From assembly GCA_025936045.1 (NCBI GenBank), contig JAICUB010000020.1:52409-116408 (forward strand): a stretch of 64,000 bases of DNA, written 5' to 3'. The notes under the pieces were generated by a model. That model worked only from the letters and a program-made list of their open reading frames with translations. It had not been told where the DNA came from and ran no database searches. Within the stretch, counting starts at the first letter, position 1. The number at the start of each line of letters is the position of its first letter. Shown piece after piece: positions 35,049-43,646 of this stretch. The stretch is from Polyangiaceae bacterium (GTDB taxonomy: Bacteria > Myxococcota_A > Polyangia > Polyangiales > Polyangiaceae). A program made the position numbers and the translations under genes.

Positions 35049-37832
35049 TCAGACGACGACCGTCGCCATGAAGCGCGCGCTCGCGAAGAGCTCGGCATTC
35101 TGGGCGCCGTCCGCGCCCGCGCCGAGCGCCTCGACGGAAACGAGGCCGTCGACGACGGTGCTCAGGGCATTGCACTCGGAGCGCGCCGACGTATCGGGGC
35201 CGTCGAGCACGACGACGTCGTAGTACGTGCGGAGATGCTTCAAGCCCTTGTCGAACTGCACGGTGAGGATGGTGCCGGGCGAGCGAATGATGCCCTCCGC
35301 CAAGACGTGCAGTGTCGGCGTACACTCCATGACCGTCCAGGGGTCCCGCGACTGCTGAGCGCGGGCACGGAGCTGTTGCGAGAGACCCTGCGATATCGGC
35401 ATGTCGAGGTGCAGCAGCTGATGCACCGCCGGCCATTGAAAGTCCGCTTCCATCAAGAGCACCCGCGGATGACCCGCTTCGGCTAGCGCGAAGGCGAGCT
35501 CGGCCGCGACGCGAGTCTTGTGGGCTCGTGCCGCGGGCGTGGCGACGACGCCGACGACGAAGCAGCGCTCGACCGCGAGCGGGAAGATTTGATCCGCAAG
35601 CGCGCGTCGCGCATAAAAGTCGATCGACGGGTCCGGTATCCACCCGCTCCGCACGCTCTGAGCGAGGATGCGCGCGCGTTCGCCGAACGCCGCCTCGGCG
35701 AGGACTGGCGGTCGCGGCGTGCGATTGGCAGCGCGCCCGACCGTGATGTCGCGGATCTGTTTCGCTTCGGAGTAGTAAGGCGGCGTTGCGGGAGCTCGCG
35801 CGCCCTCCGGCCGGTCGGTCACGTAGCTGTAGGTGGACCCCGCGGGACGTGCGCCCGCTTGTTGATTCTCGGGCGGCCAGCTGCTGCTCCCGCTGCTACC
35901 GCCTCTGACGACCGGCGGAATCGGCGAGCCCATGACCTGCGTGGTGCGTCGCGCGCTCGCCGAGCGACGATGTGCGCGGCTCGGCCCCGTCCAGCTTTCG
36001 TCCGCTTGCCCTCCCTCCGGGGGGCGTTCGGAGCCGTGCGCCGCCATGCTGCCGAGCACCGCCGCGGCGGCCTGCGGTTGATCCGGCGGCGGTGGCCGTA
36101 GCGTGGAGCCGTCACCCTGCGCTCTTGGTGCGGGCGTGGTGCCCGCCTTCTGCTCCGGTTCAGCCGCAGCCGGCGCCGGCCGCTCGAGCAATCTGGCGTC
36201 GAGCCGACCGAGGCCCATCTGAGTGCCTTTGGGCACCTTGGAGCTCGCGTCGAGGACCGGGGTGCTCGGCTCGATCGCAACGACGGGGATCGGCGCCGGA
36301 CTTGTGAACGTGGCGGTCACCGGACTTTCGACGGGCCGCGGCGGATTGCTGCTGGTCGTTCGTGCCAGCCCGGCGGCGGGCGGCGGCGGGTCACTGCCGG
36401 CCGGCAGTGGCTCGCGCGCGGCACGCGGCGGGTCGCTCCCGCCACGGGGCGCCTCGACGACCCGCGGTGCCTCCCCCACGACTCGCGGCGGCTCACCTAC
36501 GATTCGCGGCGGATCGCTGCCGACGCGGGGCGGATCGCTGCCGACGCGGGGGGGATCGCTGCCGACGCGGGGGGGATCGCTGCCGACGCGGGGCGGATCG
36601 CTGCCGACGCGGGGGGGATCGCTGCCGACCCGGGCGGTCACCCCTACGGGATCGACCGCGCCTGCGTCCGCATGCGGAGGATCGCTGCCCGGGGTTGGCA
36701 GCAGCCGCGTGGTTCCCGTCGGCATCACCTGCCGCGGTTCTTGCCAGCTGCCTTCGAGCGTCACCGGGCGCGGATCCCGAGGGAGCCTCCGCGCCGGCCG
36801 CCGGAGTCGCATCATCAGCGCGAGCAGCGCGCCCGTGGCGATTGAAACGAGCGCGCCCACGAGCGCCACCATGCGGCGATTCGGATGGATCGGAGCTGCC
36901 GGTAACGCGGCCTCACGCAGCATGACGGTCAAGCCGGGGGCGTCGTTCGTCGTCGCGGGGACCGTCGGCTGTCCGACTTCTTTCAACAGGCGTTTCCATT
37001 CCGCCTCGACTTCGGGCGTGAGCCGAGTCGCTTGTTCGGCCTTCCGCTCCGCTTTCCTCTTCGTCGCGATCGTCTGGTCGATCTCGGCGAGACGGCGTCG
37101 CAGGAGCACGGCGTCGGAGGAGGCGTGCTCGAACGGATTGTCGGTCGTCGTGTCGGGAGGGGGCAGCTGCCCGAGCTTGGCCTCGATCTGCGCGCGCTCG
37201 GCGCGCAGAGCCGGGACATCCACCGCGTCGGGCGAGCCGGACGCCACCGGGGTCACGACGGGGTCAAGCGCGAGCTCCGGATGCTGGGCGATGAAACGTG
37301 CGAGCTCGGTCGCGGCTCTCGTGCGCGCAGCCTCGCGCGCGGCGTTCGGATCCGTCGTGCTGCCGCCGAACAGACGGGTGACCTGCGCGGCGGCGTGCCG
37401 CGCGAGCAGGTTGCACAGTGCTTGGCTCGTCTGAGCCGTCGACTGCCGGACGGAGACGTCGAACACGCCCGGGCGGGACGCTTGCACGTCGAGCTGTCCG
37501 CTCAGGCGCTGGCGCGCAGCCTGCTCCGCCGCAGCTCCCGCGCCGAGCTTCAAAATTTGCGCGGCGCTCGCCAACGACTCGTCGTCGATCGCCGCGTCGC
37601 GCAGCCGCGTCGCCGGCGCGCTCGTTCCCCCCAAGCTGAGCGGTCCACCATGCGCCGGCGTGAGCAGGATCTGCGCTGTCGCGACGTACGTCGTGGGTGC
37701 GAGCTGGCCGTAGGCGGCAAATGCCAGGAACACGGCGCTTGCGCCCAAAACGGAGACCAACAGCCCGTTCCAGTTGCGACGGCCCCCCGCCCGGGCGGCA
37801 GGCGGAGGAGGTGGAGAGGCAGATTGGTTCAT
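35049..37832 (-). CDS. Wzz-BY-kinase-like polysaccharide co-polymerase with degenerate P-loop
   Basis: A 927-aa protein. Membrane helices lie at about 24-44 and 321-341, enclosing a Wzz-like periplasmic part with a helical region at about 205-290. A long Pro-rich cytoplasmic linker (345-700) contains a seven-residue tandem repeat (401-443). The C-terminal domain (about 720-927) is bacterial-tyrosine-kinase/ParA-like: Walker A-prime VLLMEADFQWP (791-801) and Walker B VVVLDGPD (873-880). Walker A is ATPAARAHKT (764-773), lacking the glycines of GxxGxGK[ST], and no C-terminal Tyr cluster is seen. So it may bind nucleotide poorly or serve as a scaffold. It probably regulates chain length and export of the locus polysaccharide. 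ATG 37832. Confidence 0.85.
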   Translation of the reverse strand: MNQSASPPPPPAARAGGRRNWNGLLVSVLGASAVFLAFAAYGQLAPTTYVATAQILLTPAHGGPLSLGGTSAPATRLRDAAIDDESLASAAQILKLGAGAAAEQAARQRLSGQLDVQASRPGVFDVSVRQSTAQTSQALCNLLARHAAAQVTRLFGGSTTDPNAAREAARTRAATELARFIAQHPELALDPVVTPVASGSPDAVDVPALRAERAQIEAKLGQLPPPDTTTDNPFEHASSDAVLLRRRLAEIDQTIATKRKAERKAEQATRLTPEVEAEWKRLLKEVGQPTVPATTNDAPGLTVMLREAALPAAPIHPNRRMVALVGALVSIATGALLALMMRLRRPARRLPRDPRPVTLEGSWQEPRQVMPTGTTRLLPTPGSDPPHADAGAVDPVGVTARVGSDPPRVGSDPPRVGSDPPRVGSDPPRVGSDPPRVGSDPPRIVGEPPRVVGEAPRVVEAPRGGSDPPRAAREPLPAGSDPPPPAAGLARTTSSNPPRPVESPVTATFTSPAPIPVVAIEPSTPVLDASSKVPKGTQMGLGRLDARLLERPAPAAAEPEQKAGTTPAPRAQGDGSTLRPPPPDQPQAAAAVLGSMAAHGSERPPEGGQADESWTGPSRAHRRSASARRTTQVMGSPIPPVVRGGSSGSSSWPPENQQAGARPAGSTYSYVTDRPEGARAPATPPYYSEAKQIRDITVGRAANRTPRPPVLAEAAFGERARILAQSVRSGWIPDPSIDFYARRALADQIFPLAVERCFVVGVVATPAARAHKTRVAAELAFALAEAGHPRVLLMEADFQWPAVHQLLHLDMPISQGLSQQLRARAQQSRDPWTVMECTPTLHVLAEGIIRSPGTILTVQFDKGLKHLRTYYDVVVLDGPDTSARSECNALSTVVDGLVSVEALGAGADGAQNAELFASARFMATVVV
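36504..36632 (-). repeat. 21-bp in-frame tandem repeat coding RVGSDPP x6
   Basis: Six near-identical 21-bp units encode RVGSDPP in the linker of the Wzz/kinase-like protein (residues 401-443), followed by decayed copies (IVGEPPR, VVGEAPR, GGSDPPR) to about residue 470. Units differ by one or two bases, mainly at the boundary of the G-run, which suggests recent slippage expansion. The repeat length keeps the frame, so copy number can vary without destroying the protein. Confidence 0.9.
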
Positions 37833-37931
37833 GGAACCGGCAACTTCGCGCGCAGCTTACCCCACATCAAGCAGGCCGCCGTAGGCGACTTTTGAATTCG
37901 AAGGCGAGGCGACGCGCGCCGGCCCCGAGGT

Positions 37932-39023
37932 TCAATCCGCCCCCCGCTCCGCCAGCGCGCTCACCGCGTCGACGATCGTCTGCCGGGCGGCCTCGTCGAG
38001 GCCCGGGTGTACCGGGATGCTCAGAACCTCACGGCTCGCGCGTTCCGTTTCCGGCAAAGGCTCGACGCGCGCGGAGGCGGCTCGGAGCGCCGGTTGGCGG
38101 TGGCACGGCGTCGCATAGTAGACGCGGGCGCCGACGCCTCGTTCGACCAAGCCCGCTACGAACGCGTCTCGATCCGCGCTGGCCGGGAGGCGCAACGTAT
38201 ACTGGTGGTAGACGTGCGTCGTGCCGGGCACGGCGCGCGGCAAACCCACGCCGCGCAGCCGCTCGTCGAAGTAGCGCGCGTTCGCCCGGCGCGCGGCGTT
38301 CGCGTCAGCCAGACGCTCGAGCTGAACCAAGCCGACGGCTGCGGCCATTTCCGTCATGCGCGCGTTCGTCCCAGCGACCTCGTGCAGTCCGCTCGCGCCC
38401 CGCCCGTGGTTTCGCAAGCGGCGGAGCCGCGCGGCGATCCCGGCGTCGTTCGTGAGCACCATGCCGCCCTCGCCGGTCGTCAGGTTCTTCGTCGCGTAGA
38501 AGCTGAAGGCGGCGCCGCCGAAGGAACCGACCGGGCGTGCGCCGATCGCCGCGCCGTGCGCTTGCGCCGCGTCCTCGAAGAGCGCGAGGCCGCGCTCGCC
38601 GCACAGCGACTCGAAGCGCGACATGTCCGCGGGTTGCCCGAAGAGATGCACCGGCATTACGGCGCGCGTTCGCGGAGAAATCGCCGCACGCGCCGCTTCC
38701 GGAGCGAGACAGTACGTCTCGGGATCGATGTCGGCGAGCACCGGCACGGCACCCACCGCGAGCACCGCCGCGACCGTCGCAAAGAACGTGAACGCCGGCA
38801 CCACCACCTCGTCACCCGGTCCGATCTCGTGCGCGCGCAAGAGCGCGACGAGCGCCGCTGTGCCGCTACTCACCGCGACGCCGTGCTCCGCGCCGTGCCG
38901 ACGCGCGAACGCCGCCTCGAATGCTTCGACCTGGGGCCCGTGCACGAGTCGCCCGCTCGCCAGCACCGCGAGCGCGGCCGCGGCCTCTTCCGGCCCGAGC
39001 ATCGGACAAGCGATCTCGATCAC
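37932..39023 (-). CDS. DegT/DnrJ/EryC1/StrS aminotransferase
   Basis: A 363-aa PLP-dependent sugar aminotransferase: VSSGTAALVALLRA cofactor-phosphate loop, VVVPAFTFFATVAAVL, LFEDAAQAHGA, and the PLP lysine Lys179 in FYATKNLTTGEGG. Family members make amino sugars from nucleotide-linked ketosugars. An amino sugar would give an amide-linkage site for an acyl or aminoacyl group, which fits the neighbouring carrier-protein genes. ATG 39023 begins with the typical short N-terminus. It is on the minus strand upstream of the Wzz/kinase gene (99-bp gap) and divergent from the hydrolase at 39260 over 236 bp. Confidence 0.93.
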   Translation of the reverse strand: MIEIACPMLGPEEAAAALAVLASGRLVHGPQVEAFEAAFARRHGAEHGVAVSSGTAALVALLRAHEIGPGDEVVVPAFTFFATVAAVLAVGAVPVLADIDPETYCLAPEAARAAISPRTRAVMPVHLFGQPADMSRFESLCGERGLALFEDAAQAHGAAIGARPVGSFGGAAFSFYATKNLTTGEGGMVLTNDAGIAARLRRLRNHGRGASGLHEVAGTNARMTEMAAAVGLVQLERLADANAARRANARYFDERLRGVGLPRAVPGTTHVYHQYTLRLPASADRDAFVAGLVERGVGARVYYATPCHRQPALRAASARVEPLPETERASREVLSIPVHPGLDEAARQTIVDAVSALAERGAD

Positions 39024-39259
39024 GCGCGCCTCAGAGTCCGTAAACGAGGAGCGCGTTCACGCGCCACACCAGCGGGTGTGCGGCAAACACCGACGACGGG
39101 GAGCGGCACGCGTCACGAAATCCTCGAGCGTGTGCGCAAAGTTCCGGATGCTTACCATACGCGGGCCCGGCCGTTGCCGAGAGCGGGCGGCGAGTGTAGA
39201 CGGAGGGTAAGCTCCCCCCTCTCGCGCCCTCACGCGACGAGCCGCGAAGCAAATCGGCC

Positions 39260-40177
39260 ATGCAGCAACGCGCGATCGTGCCAGCAGTCCTCTCGGTGCT
39301 CGTGCTGGGCATCCTGGTCGTCGCGGTGCACACGTGGCAAAACGCAAAGCACGTGCTGCATCCGCCGCGCGTGGCGATCAGCGCCGCGGATCGCGCTCGA
39401 GCGCAGGCGGAGCTCCCCGGCGTCGAGAACGTGACGCTCGTCACGCAGGACGGGCTGCATCTTTTGGGATGGTTCAGGGCCGGGCCGCGGCGCGACGCCC
39501 TCGTCTTGGTCCACGGACTCGGGAACAACCGCGCGTCGCTCCTCGACGTTGCCGGCATGCTTGCGAGCTCCGGGCACGGGGTTCTCCTTTACGACTCCCG
39601 CGCGAGCGGCGAGAGCGAAGGCACGGTGGCGACCTGGGGCGACCGCGAACGGCTCGATCTGGAGGCCGCCATCGATTACGCGCTTGCACGGCCCGAGGTA
39701 CGACCGGATCGCATCGGCGTGTACGGGTTCTCCGTCGGCGCCACGACCGCCGCGCTCGTGGCGGCGACCGACCGGCGCGTCCAGGCCGTCGTGCTCGGTC
39801 CCACCTGGACCTCGCTCGAGGACGAGCTACGAAGCAAGTTCGGAAAATGGGGGCCGTTCTCGCTTCTGCCCGCGCGGTTTGCGTTTCAGAGTGAACAAAT
39901 CGCCATCGACAAGCTGCGGCCAGTCGACGTTATCGTATCGATCCCGCCGCGCCCGCTGTTCATGCTGAGCGGCGATCGAGACACGGACACACCGCCGGCC
40001 ATCATGCGTGAGCTCCAACGTCTTGTTCCAAACGTCGAATACTGGGTCGTCGCCGGCGCCGGCCACGGGCGTTACGAAGAAGTCGCGCCCGTCGAGTTTC
40101 GTCGACGCTTCTGCGGCTTCTTCGATCACGTCTTCCCACCCCTGGCCGCTGGAGCGGGTCACTCCGGATCGATGTAG
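39260..40177 (+). CDS. Alpha/beta hydrolase with N-terminal membrane anchor
   Basis: A 305-aa protein. Its N-terminal helix (IVPAVLSVLVLGILVVAVHTW) anchors or exports it. The hydrolase core has LVHGLGNNRAS (oxyanion region), YDSRASGESEG, nucleophile elbow GFSVGA, Asp in LSGDRDTDTP, and His in GAGHGRYEE, so the triad is complete (BAAT/BEM46-like group). Esterase or thioesterase activity is likely but the substrate is unknown. It stands 137 bp ahead of the carrier protein gene and may belong to the same transcription unit or have its own. Start ATG 39260. Confidence 0.82.
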   Translation: MQQRAIVPAVLSVLVLGILVVAVHTWQNAKHVLHPPRVAISAADRARAQAELPGVENVTLVTQDGLHLLGWFRAGPRRDALVLVHGLGNNRASLLDVAGMLASSGHGVLLYDSRASGESEGTVATWGDRERLDLEAAIDYALARPEVRPDRIGVYGFSVGATTAALVAATDRRVQAVVLGPTWTSLEDELRSKFGKWGPFSLLPARFAFQSEQIAIDKLRPVDVIVSIPPRPLFMLSGDRDTDTPPAIMRELQRLVPNVEYWVVAGAGHGRYEEVAPVEFRRRFCGFFDHVFPPLAAGAGHSGSM

Positions 40178-40314
40178 CGTGAGGACCGACGGAGGCAGCG
40201 GAACCGTTTACAACCGTATCAGGAGAGCGTACTTATAGAGAGGCTAGCCCTGGGTCGCCGCGGATCTTTTGTTCGCGTCGAGGCTTCTTGAAACGATCAC
40301 TCAGCAGAGAGCCC

Positions 40315-40551
40315 ATGTTGGACGAAATTCGAGCGATTCTGAAGGAACATGGTCGCATCACGGTGGATCCCGCGACGCTCGCGGACGACGCGGATCTCTA
40401 CCTCGCCGGTCTCACCTCTCACGCGAGCGTCAACGTGATGCTCGCGCTCGAGGACAAGTTCGAGGTGGAGTTCCCGGATCGCATGCTGAAGCGCGGTATT
40501 TTTGGCAGCATCGCGTCCATCCGTGCCGCCATCGAGGAGCTCAAGGGCTGA
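40315..40551 (+). CDS. Carrier protein of the amino acid:[carrier protein] ligase system
   Basis: A 78-aa carrier protein: LDEIRAILKEHGRITVDPATL, then the attachment region LYLAGLTSHASVNVMLALE, where the Ser of GLTS carries phosphopantetheine. This LTS pattern, rather than the DSL of fatty-acid ACPs, is typical of carriers served by aminoacyl-synthetase-like ligases. ATG 40315 with GAGAG upstream is preferred over a TTG nine codons earlier (40288). It begins the cassette carrier protein, acyl-CoA dehydrogenase, ligase, DUF1839, GH2, with 19 bp to the next gene. Its likely cargo is an amino acid loaded by the ligase at 41743-42654. Confidence 0.88.
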   Translation: MLDEIRAILKEHGRITVDPATLADDADLYLAGLTSHASVNVMLALEDKFEVEFPDRMLKRGIFGSIASIRAAIEELKG

Positions 40552-40570
40552 GGCCCGCGAGGAGGAATTC

Positions 40571-41740
40571 GTGGCAAACCCCCAGACTTCATCGACCAGC
40601 GCCGCTGCACGCATCGGGCTGGAGATAGCAGCGCCGAACTCGACGAGCGTCGACCGCGAAGCGCGGTTTCCGCGCGAAGCGATCGACGCGCTCAAGGCGG
40701 AGCGCTTGCTCTCCGCTTACGTGCCGCCCGAGCTCGGGGGCGGAGGGCTCGGCATGATCGAGCTCTCCCAGCTCTGTGAGATCCTCGCGCAGCACTGTTC
40801 CTCGACCGCTATGGTCTTCGCGATGCACCAGATCCAGGTCGCGTGCATCGCGCGCCACGGCCTCGGCAGCCCCTTCTTCAAGCGCTACCTCACGGACCTC
40901 GTCGAGAAGCAGTACCTGATCGCGTCGGTCACGTCCGAAGCCGGCGTCGGCGGCGAGATGCGGACGAGCGTGTGCGCCGTCGAGCACCAGGGCGATCGCT
41001 TCAAGCTCGACAAGGACGCGACGACAATCTCGTACGGCGCCCACGCCGACGATCTGCTCGTCACCGCTCGCCGCGCGCCCGAGGCCGCGCCGAGCGATCA
41101 ATCCCTCGTGCTCTTGAGCAAGGCCGAGTATTCGCTCGAGCAGAACGGCGCCTGGGACACGCTCGGCATGCGCGGCACCTGCAGCCCGCCCTTCAAGCTT
41201 CGCTCGAGCGGCTCGAGCGAGCGCATTCTGTCCGTGCCGTTCGCCGAGATCGCGAGCAACACGATGGTGCCTTTCTCGCACATCTTGTGGGCCTCGTGCT
41301 GGCTCGGCATCGCGACCGCCGCGGTCTCGAAGGCACGGAGCTTCGTGCGCATGCAAGCGCGCTCGAAGCCGGGGACGACGCCGCCTACCGCCATCCGGCT
41401 CGCGGAGGTCTCGGGGACGCTGCAGATGATGCGAGCCAACGTTCACGACGTCGCCGAGGAATGCGAGAAGCTCATGGCGCAGCCCGACGCGGGCGCCGAC
41501 GTGCTCTCGTCGATGAGCTTCGCACTCAAGATGAACAACCTGAAGGTCGCCACCTCGCAGGTGTTGGTCGACATCGTTCAGCGTTGCCTCTTGATCTGCG
41601 GCATCATGGGCTACAAAAACGACTCGAAAGTCTCGATCGGCCAGCACTTGCGCGACGGCCTATCGGCGGCGCTCATGGTCGGCAACGACCGCATCTACGC
41701 GACGAACGCGTCCATGTTGCTCGTACTCAAGGAGGACTGA
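40571..41740 (+). CDS. Acyl-CoA dehydrogenase family flavoprotein
   Basis: A 389-aa protein with the acyl-CoA dehydrogenase layout: an N-terminal helical domain (ARFPREAIDALKAERLLSAYVPPELGG, cited in part), a middle beta domain (LIASVTSEAGVGGEMRTS, YGAHADDLLVTAR) and C-terminal helices. GTG 40571 is chosen for the perfect GGAGG about 6 bp upstream. In this cassette the substrate is more likely an aminoacyl or acyl group on the small carrier protein than a CoA ester; oxidation of a carrier-bound amino acid is known in other pathways. Two bases separate its stop from the ligase start. Specific reaction not established. Confidence 0.87.
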   Translation: MANPQTSSTSAAARIGLEIAAPNSTSVDREARFPREAIDALKAERLLSAYVPPELGGGGLGMIELSQLCEILAQHCSSTAMVFAMHQIQVACIARHGLGSPFFKRYLTDLVEKQYLIASVTSEAGVGGEMRTSVCAVEHQGDRFKLDKDATTISYGAHADDLLVTARRAPEAAPSDQSLVLLSKAEYSLEQNGAWDTLGMRGTCSPPFKLRSSGSSERILSVPFAEIASNTMVPFSHILWASCWLGIATAAVSKARSFVRMQARSKPGTTPPTAIRLAEVSGTLQMMRANVHDVAEECEKLMAQPDAGADVLSSMSFALKMNNLKVATSQVLVDIVQRCLLICGIMGYKNDSKVSIGQHLRDGLSAALMVGNDRIYATNASMLLVLKED

Positions 41741-41742
41741 CA

Positions 41743-42654
41743 GTGGCCGGCAACTATTCTCCGGAAGAGCTCTACCAGGGTCTCGTTCGCCACAAGCTCA
41801 TCATCCCGGTCGGGGTGCCGGGTGCGTTCGGGCGCGGCGCCGAATTCGAGCGGGTGCTTTCCGCGTTCAACAACGCGGTGACGGGCCTCGCGCGCGACGA
41901 CGGCGCCGAGGTGATGACGTTTCCGCCCATTCTCGATCGGCAGGTGTTCGAGAAGAGCGAATTCTTGGATTCGTTCCCTCAGCTCGCCGGCAGCGTCTTC
42001 TCCTTCTCCGGGACGGACGCGCAGCACAAGGAGCTCAGCGCGCGCGTGCACGAGGGCAAGGCGTGGGGGGACTTGCAGAGCATGACGGCGGTCGTGCTGA
42101 GCCCCGCAGCCTGTTACCCGGTGTACCCGAGCTTCACTGGCACCGTGCCCGACGAGGGTCGGCTCGTGGACATGCAAAATTGGGTGTTCCGCCACGAACC
42201 GTCGATGGAGCCCACGCGTATGCAGGCGTTCCGCGTGCGCGAGTTCGTGCGCGTCGGCTCGCCCGAAGTCGTCATCGAATGGCGGAACATGTGGCTCAAG
42301 CGCGGTCTCGAGCTTTTGCTCTCGCTCGACCTTCCGGCGCGCTCCGACGTCGCGTCCGATCCCTTCTTCGGTCGTGGCGGTCGCATGTTGGCGGCAAGCC
42401 AGCGCGAGCAGAAGCTCAAGTTCGAAGTGCTCGTTCCGGTGATCTCCGAGGAAAAGCCGACAGCGGTTTGCTCGTTCAACTACCACCAAGATCACTTCGG
42501 CAAGATCTTCGACATCAAGACGCGTGACGGTTCGCTCGCCCAAACGGCGTGCCTCGGCTTCGGCATGGAACGCGTCGTGATGGCGCTGTTCAAGACGCAC
42601 GGCTTCATCCCGAGTGAATGGCCGAAGTCCGTGCGCGAACGCCTGGCACTATGA
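41743..42654 (+). CDS. Amino acid:[carrier protein] ligase (class II aaRS-like)
   Basis: A 303-aa protein related to the catalytic core of class II (seryl-type) aminoacyl-tRNA synthetases but without a tRNA-binding arm. Visible elements: motif-2-like FRVREFVRVGS, a Cys-containing active-site strand around residues 120-130 (LSPAACYPVYPSF), and motif 3 GFGMERVVMALF with Glu276/Arg277. Characterised members (Bradyrhizobium and relatives) charge small carrier proteins with Gly or Ala rather than tRNA. The carrier protein here is two genes upstream. GTG 41743 has GGAGG about 8 bp upstream; the stop overlaps the DUF1839 start by 4 bp (ATGA). Amino acid preference cannot be read by eye. Confidence 0.88.
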   Translation: MAGNYSPEELYQGLVRHKLIIPVGVPGAFGRGAEFERVLSAFNNAVTGLARDDGAEVMTFPPILDRQVFEKSEFLDSFPQLAGSVFSFSGTDAQHKELSARVHEGKAWGDLQSMTAVVLSPAACYPVYPSFTGTVPDEGRLVDMQNWVFRHEPSMEPTRMQAFRVREFVRVGSPEVVIEWRNMWLKRGLELLLSLDLPARSDVASDPFFGRGGRMLAASQREQKLKFEVLVPVISEEKPTAVCSFNYHQDHFGKIFDIKTRDGSLAQTACLGFGMERVVMALFKTHGFIPSEWPKSVRERLAL

Positions 42655-43634
42655 CCGTCGTCTCCGCCTGGAATCTCGATTCGACGAGCTACGCGCGGAG
42701 CCCCCTACACGGCGAGTCCGCGCTCTGGATCGAGAAGAACTGCTATATCGACGTTTGGATCGAAGGGCTCCACGCGGCGAAGCTCGATCCGGTCGCGGCT
42801 TTGCCGTTCACGCTCGCGAGTGACTTCGAAGGCGATCAGTGGACGTTCTTCAAACCGTCCCACTCCGATCTCACGGCACTCTACGGCGTCGTCGTGCAGG
42901 AGCTCAACGTCTGGAAGCCGCTCCTCGAGCACGCGCTCTTTCACGTGGCCAAGGGGCGCCTCATCTTCACCGAAGCGGACGCGTATTGGCTGCCGGACAC
43001 GAGCGGTACGGACTATCGGACGAACCACGTCAAATCGACGATCGCGATCGAGAGCGTGGATCTCGAGCGCCGGAGGCTCGGCTACTTCCACAACGCGAGC
43101 TACTATTCGCTCGAGGGTGAGGATTTTGCGCGGACGTTCCGGCTCGACCTGCCGCCGGATCCCACTTTCATGCCGTTCTTCGCCGAGCTAGCGCGCTTCG
43201 ACCGGGTGGAACGCCTGCCGCCGGCCGAGCTCGCTGCGCGCTCCCGCGACCTTTTCCGCGTCTGGTACGCGCGCCGTCCGCCCCAGAACCCCATTCAGGC
43301 GTTCGGTCAGTCGTTCACTCGCGACCTCGAGGGCCTCAAAGAGCAGGGCATCGCGGCGTACCATGCGTATGCGTTTGCGACGGTCCGTCAATGTGGCGCC
43401 TGTTTCGAGCTCTCGGCGGAGTACCTGCGCTGGCTCGGGCGTGAGCTCGGTGCGGAGTGGTCCGCGCCCGCGCGACACTTCGACAGCATCTCGAACGGCG
43501 CGAAGGCCCTGATCATGAAAGCCGCGCGGGCCGTGGTCGGAAAGAAGGCGGTCGACTTCAACCCGCTCTTCGCCGAGCTCGCGGAGCATTGGGAAGACGG
43601 CATGACCGAGCTCGGTGCTCTCGCGCGAGGCTGA
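42651..43634 (+). CDS. DUF1839 family protein
   Basis: A 327-aa protein of unknown function in the DUF1839 family, whose genes recur beside amino acid:carrier ligases. Conserved-looking stretches are IEKNCYIDVWIEGLHA, DFEGDQWTFFKPSHSDL, EADAYWLPDTSGTDYR, HVKSTIAIESVD and GYFHNASYYSLEGEDF. A lone Cys pair lies in VRQCGACFE. A role as the enzyme taking the amino acid off the carrier, perhaps to an acceptor, is conceivable; the conserved Cys or His might serve in that, but no fold is assigned. ATG 42651 overlaps the ligase stop (ATGA), indicating translational coupling. No signal peptide, so cytoplasmic. Confidence 0.8.
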   Translation: MTVVSAWNLDSTSYARSPLHGESALWIEKNCYIDVWIEGLHAAKLDPVAALPFTLASDFEGDQWTFFKPSHSDLTALYGVVVQELNVWKPLLEHALFHVAKGRLIFTEADAYWLPDTSGTDYRTNHVKSTIAIESVDLERRRLGYFHNASYYSLEGEDFARTFRLDLPPDPTFMPFFAELARFDRVERLPPAELAARSRDLFRVWYARRPPQNPIQAFGQSFTRDLEGLKEQGIAAYHAYAFATVRQCGACFELSAEYLRWLGRELGAEWSAPARHFDSISNGAKALIMKAARAVVGKKAVDFNPLFAELAEHWEDGMTELGALARG

Positions 43635-43646
43635 TCGCGTCCAGTC

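Noticed and set aside
36504..36632. Regularly spaced repeat looked at as a CRISPR array
   Set aside because: Units are 21 bp, abut without spacers and stay in frame inside a long coding sequence.
40207..40239. TTTACA ... TACTTA/TATAGA as a sigma-70 promoter for the amino-acid carrier cassette
   Set aside because: The good -35-like hexamer has either a poor -10 at 17 bp or a fair -10 at 21 bp; too weak to annotate.
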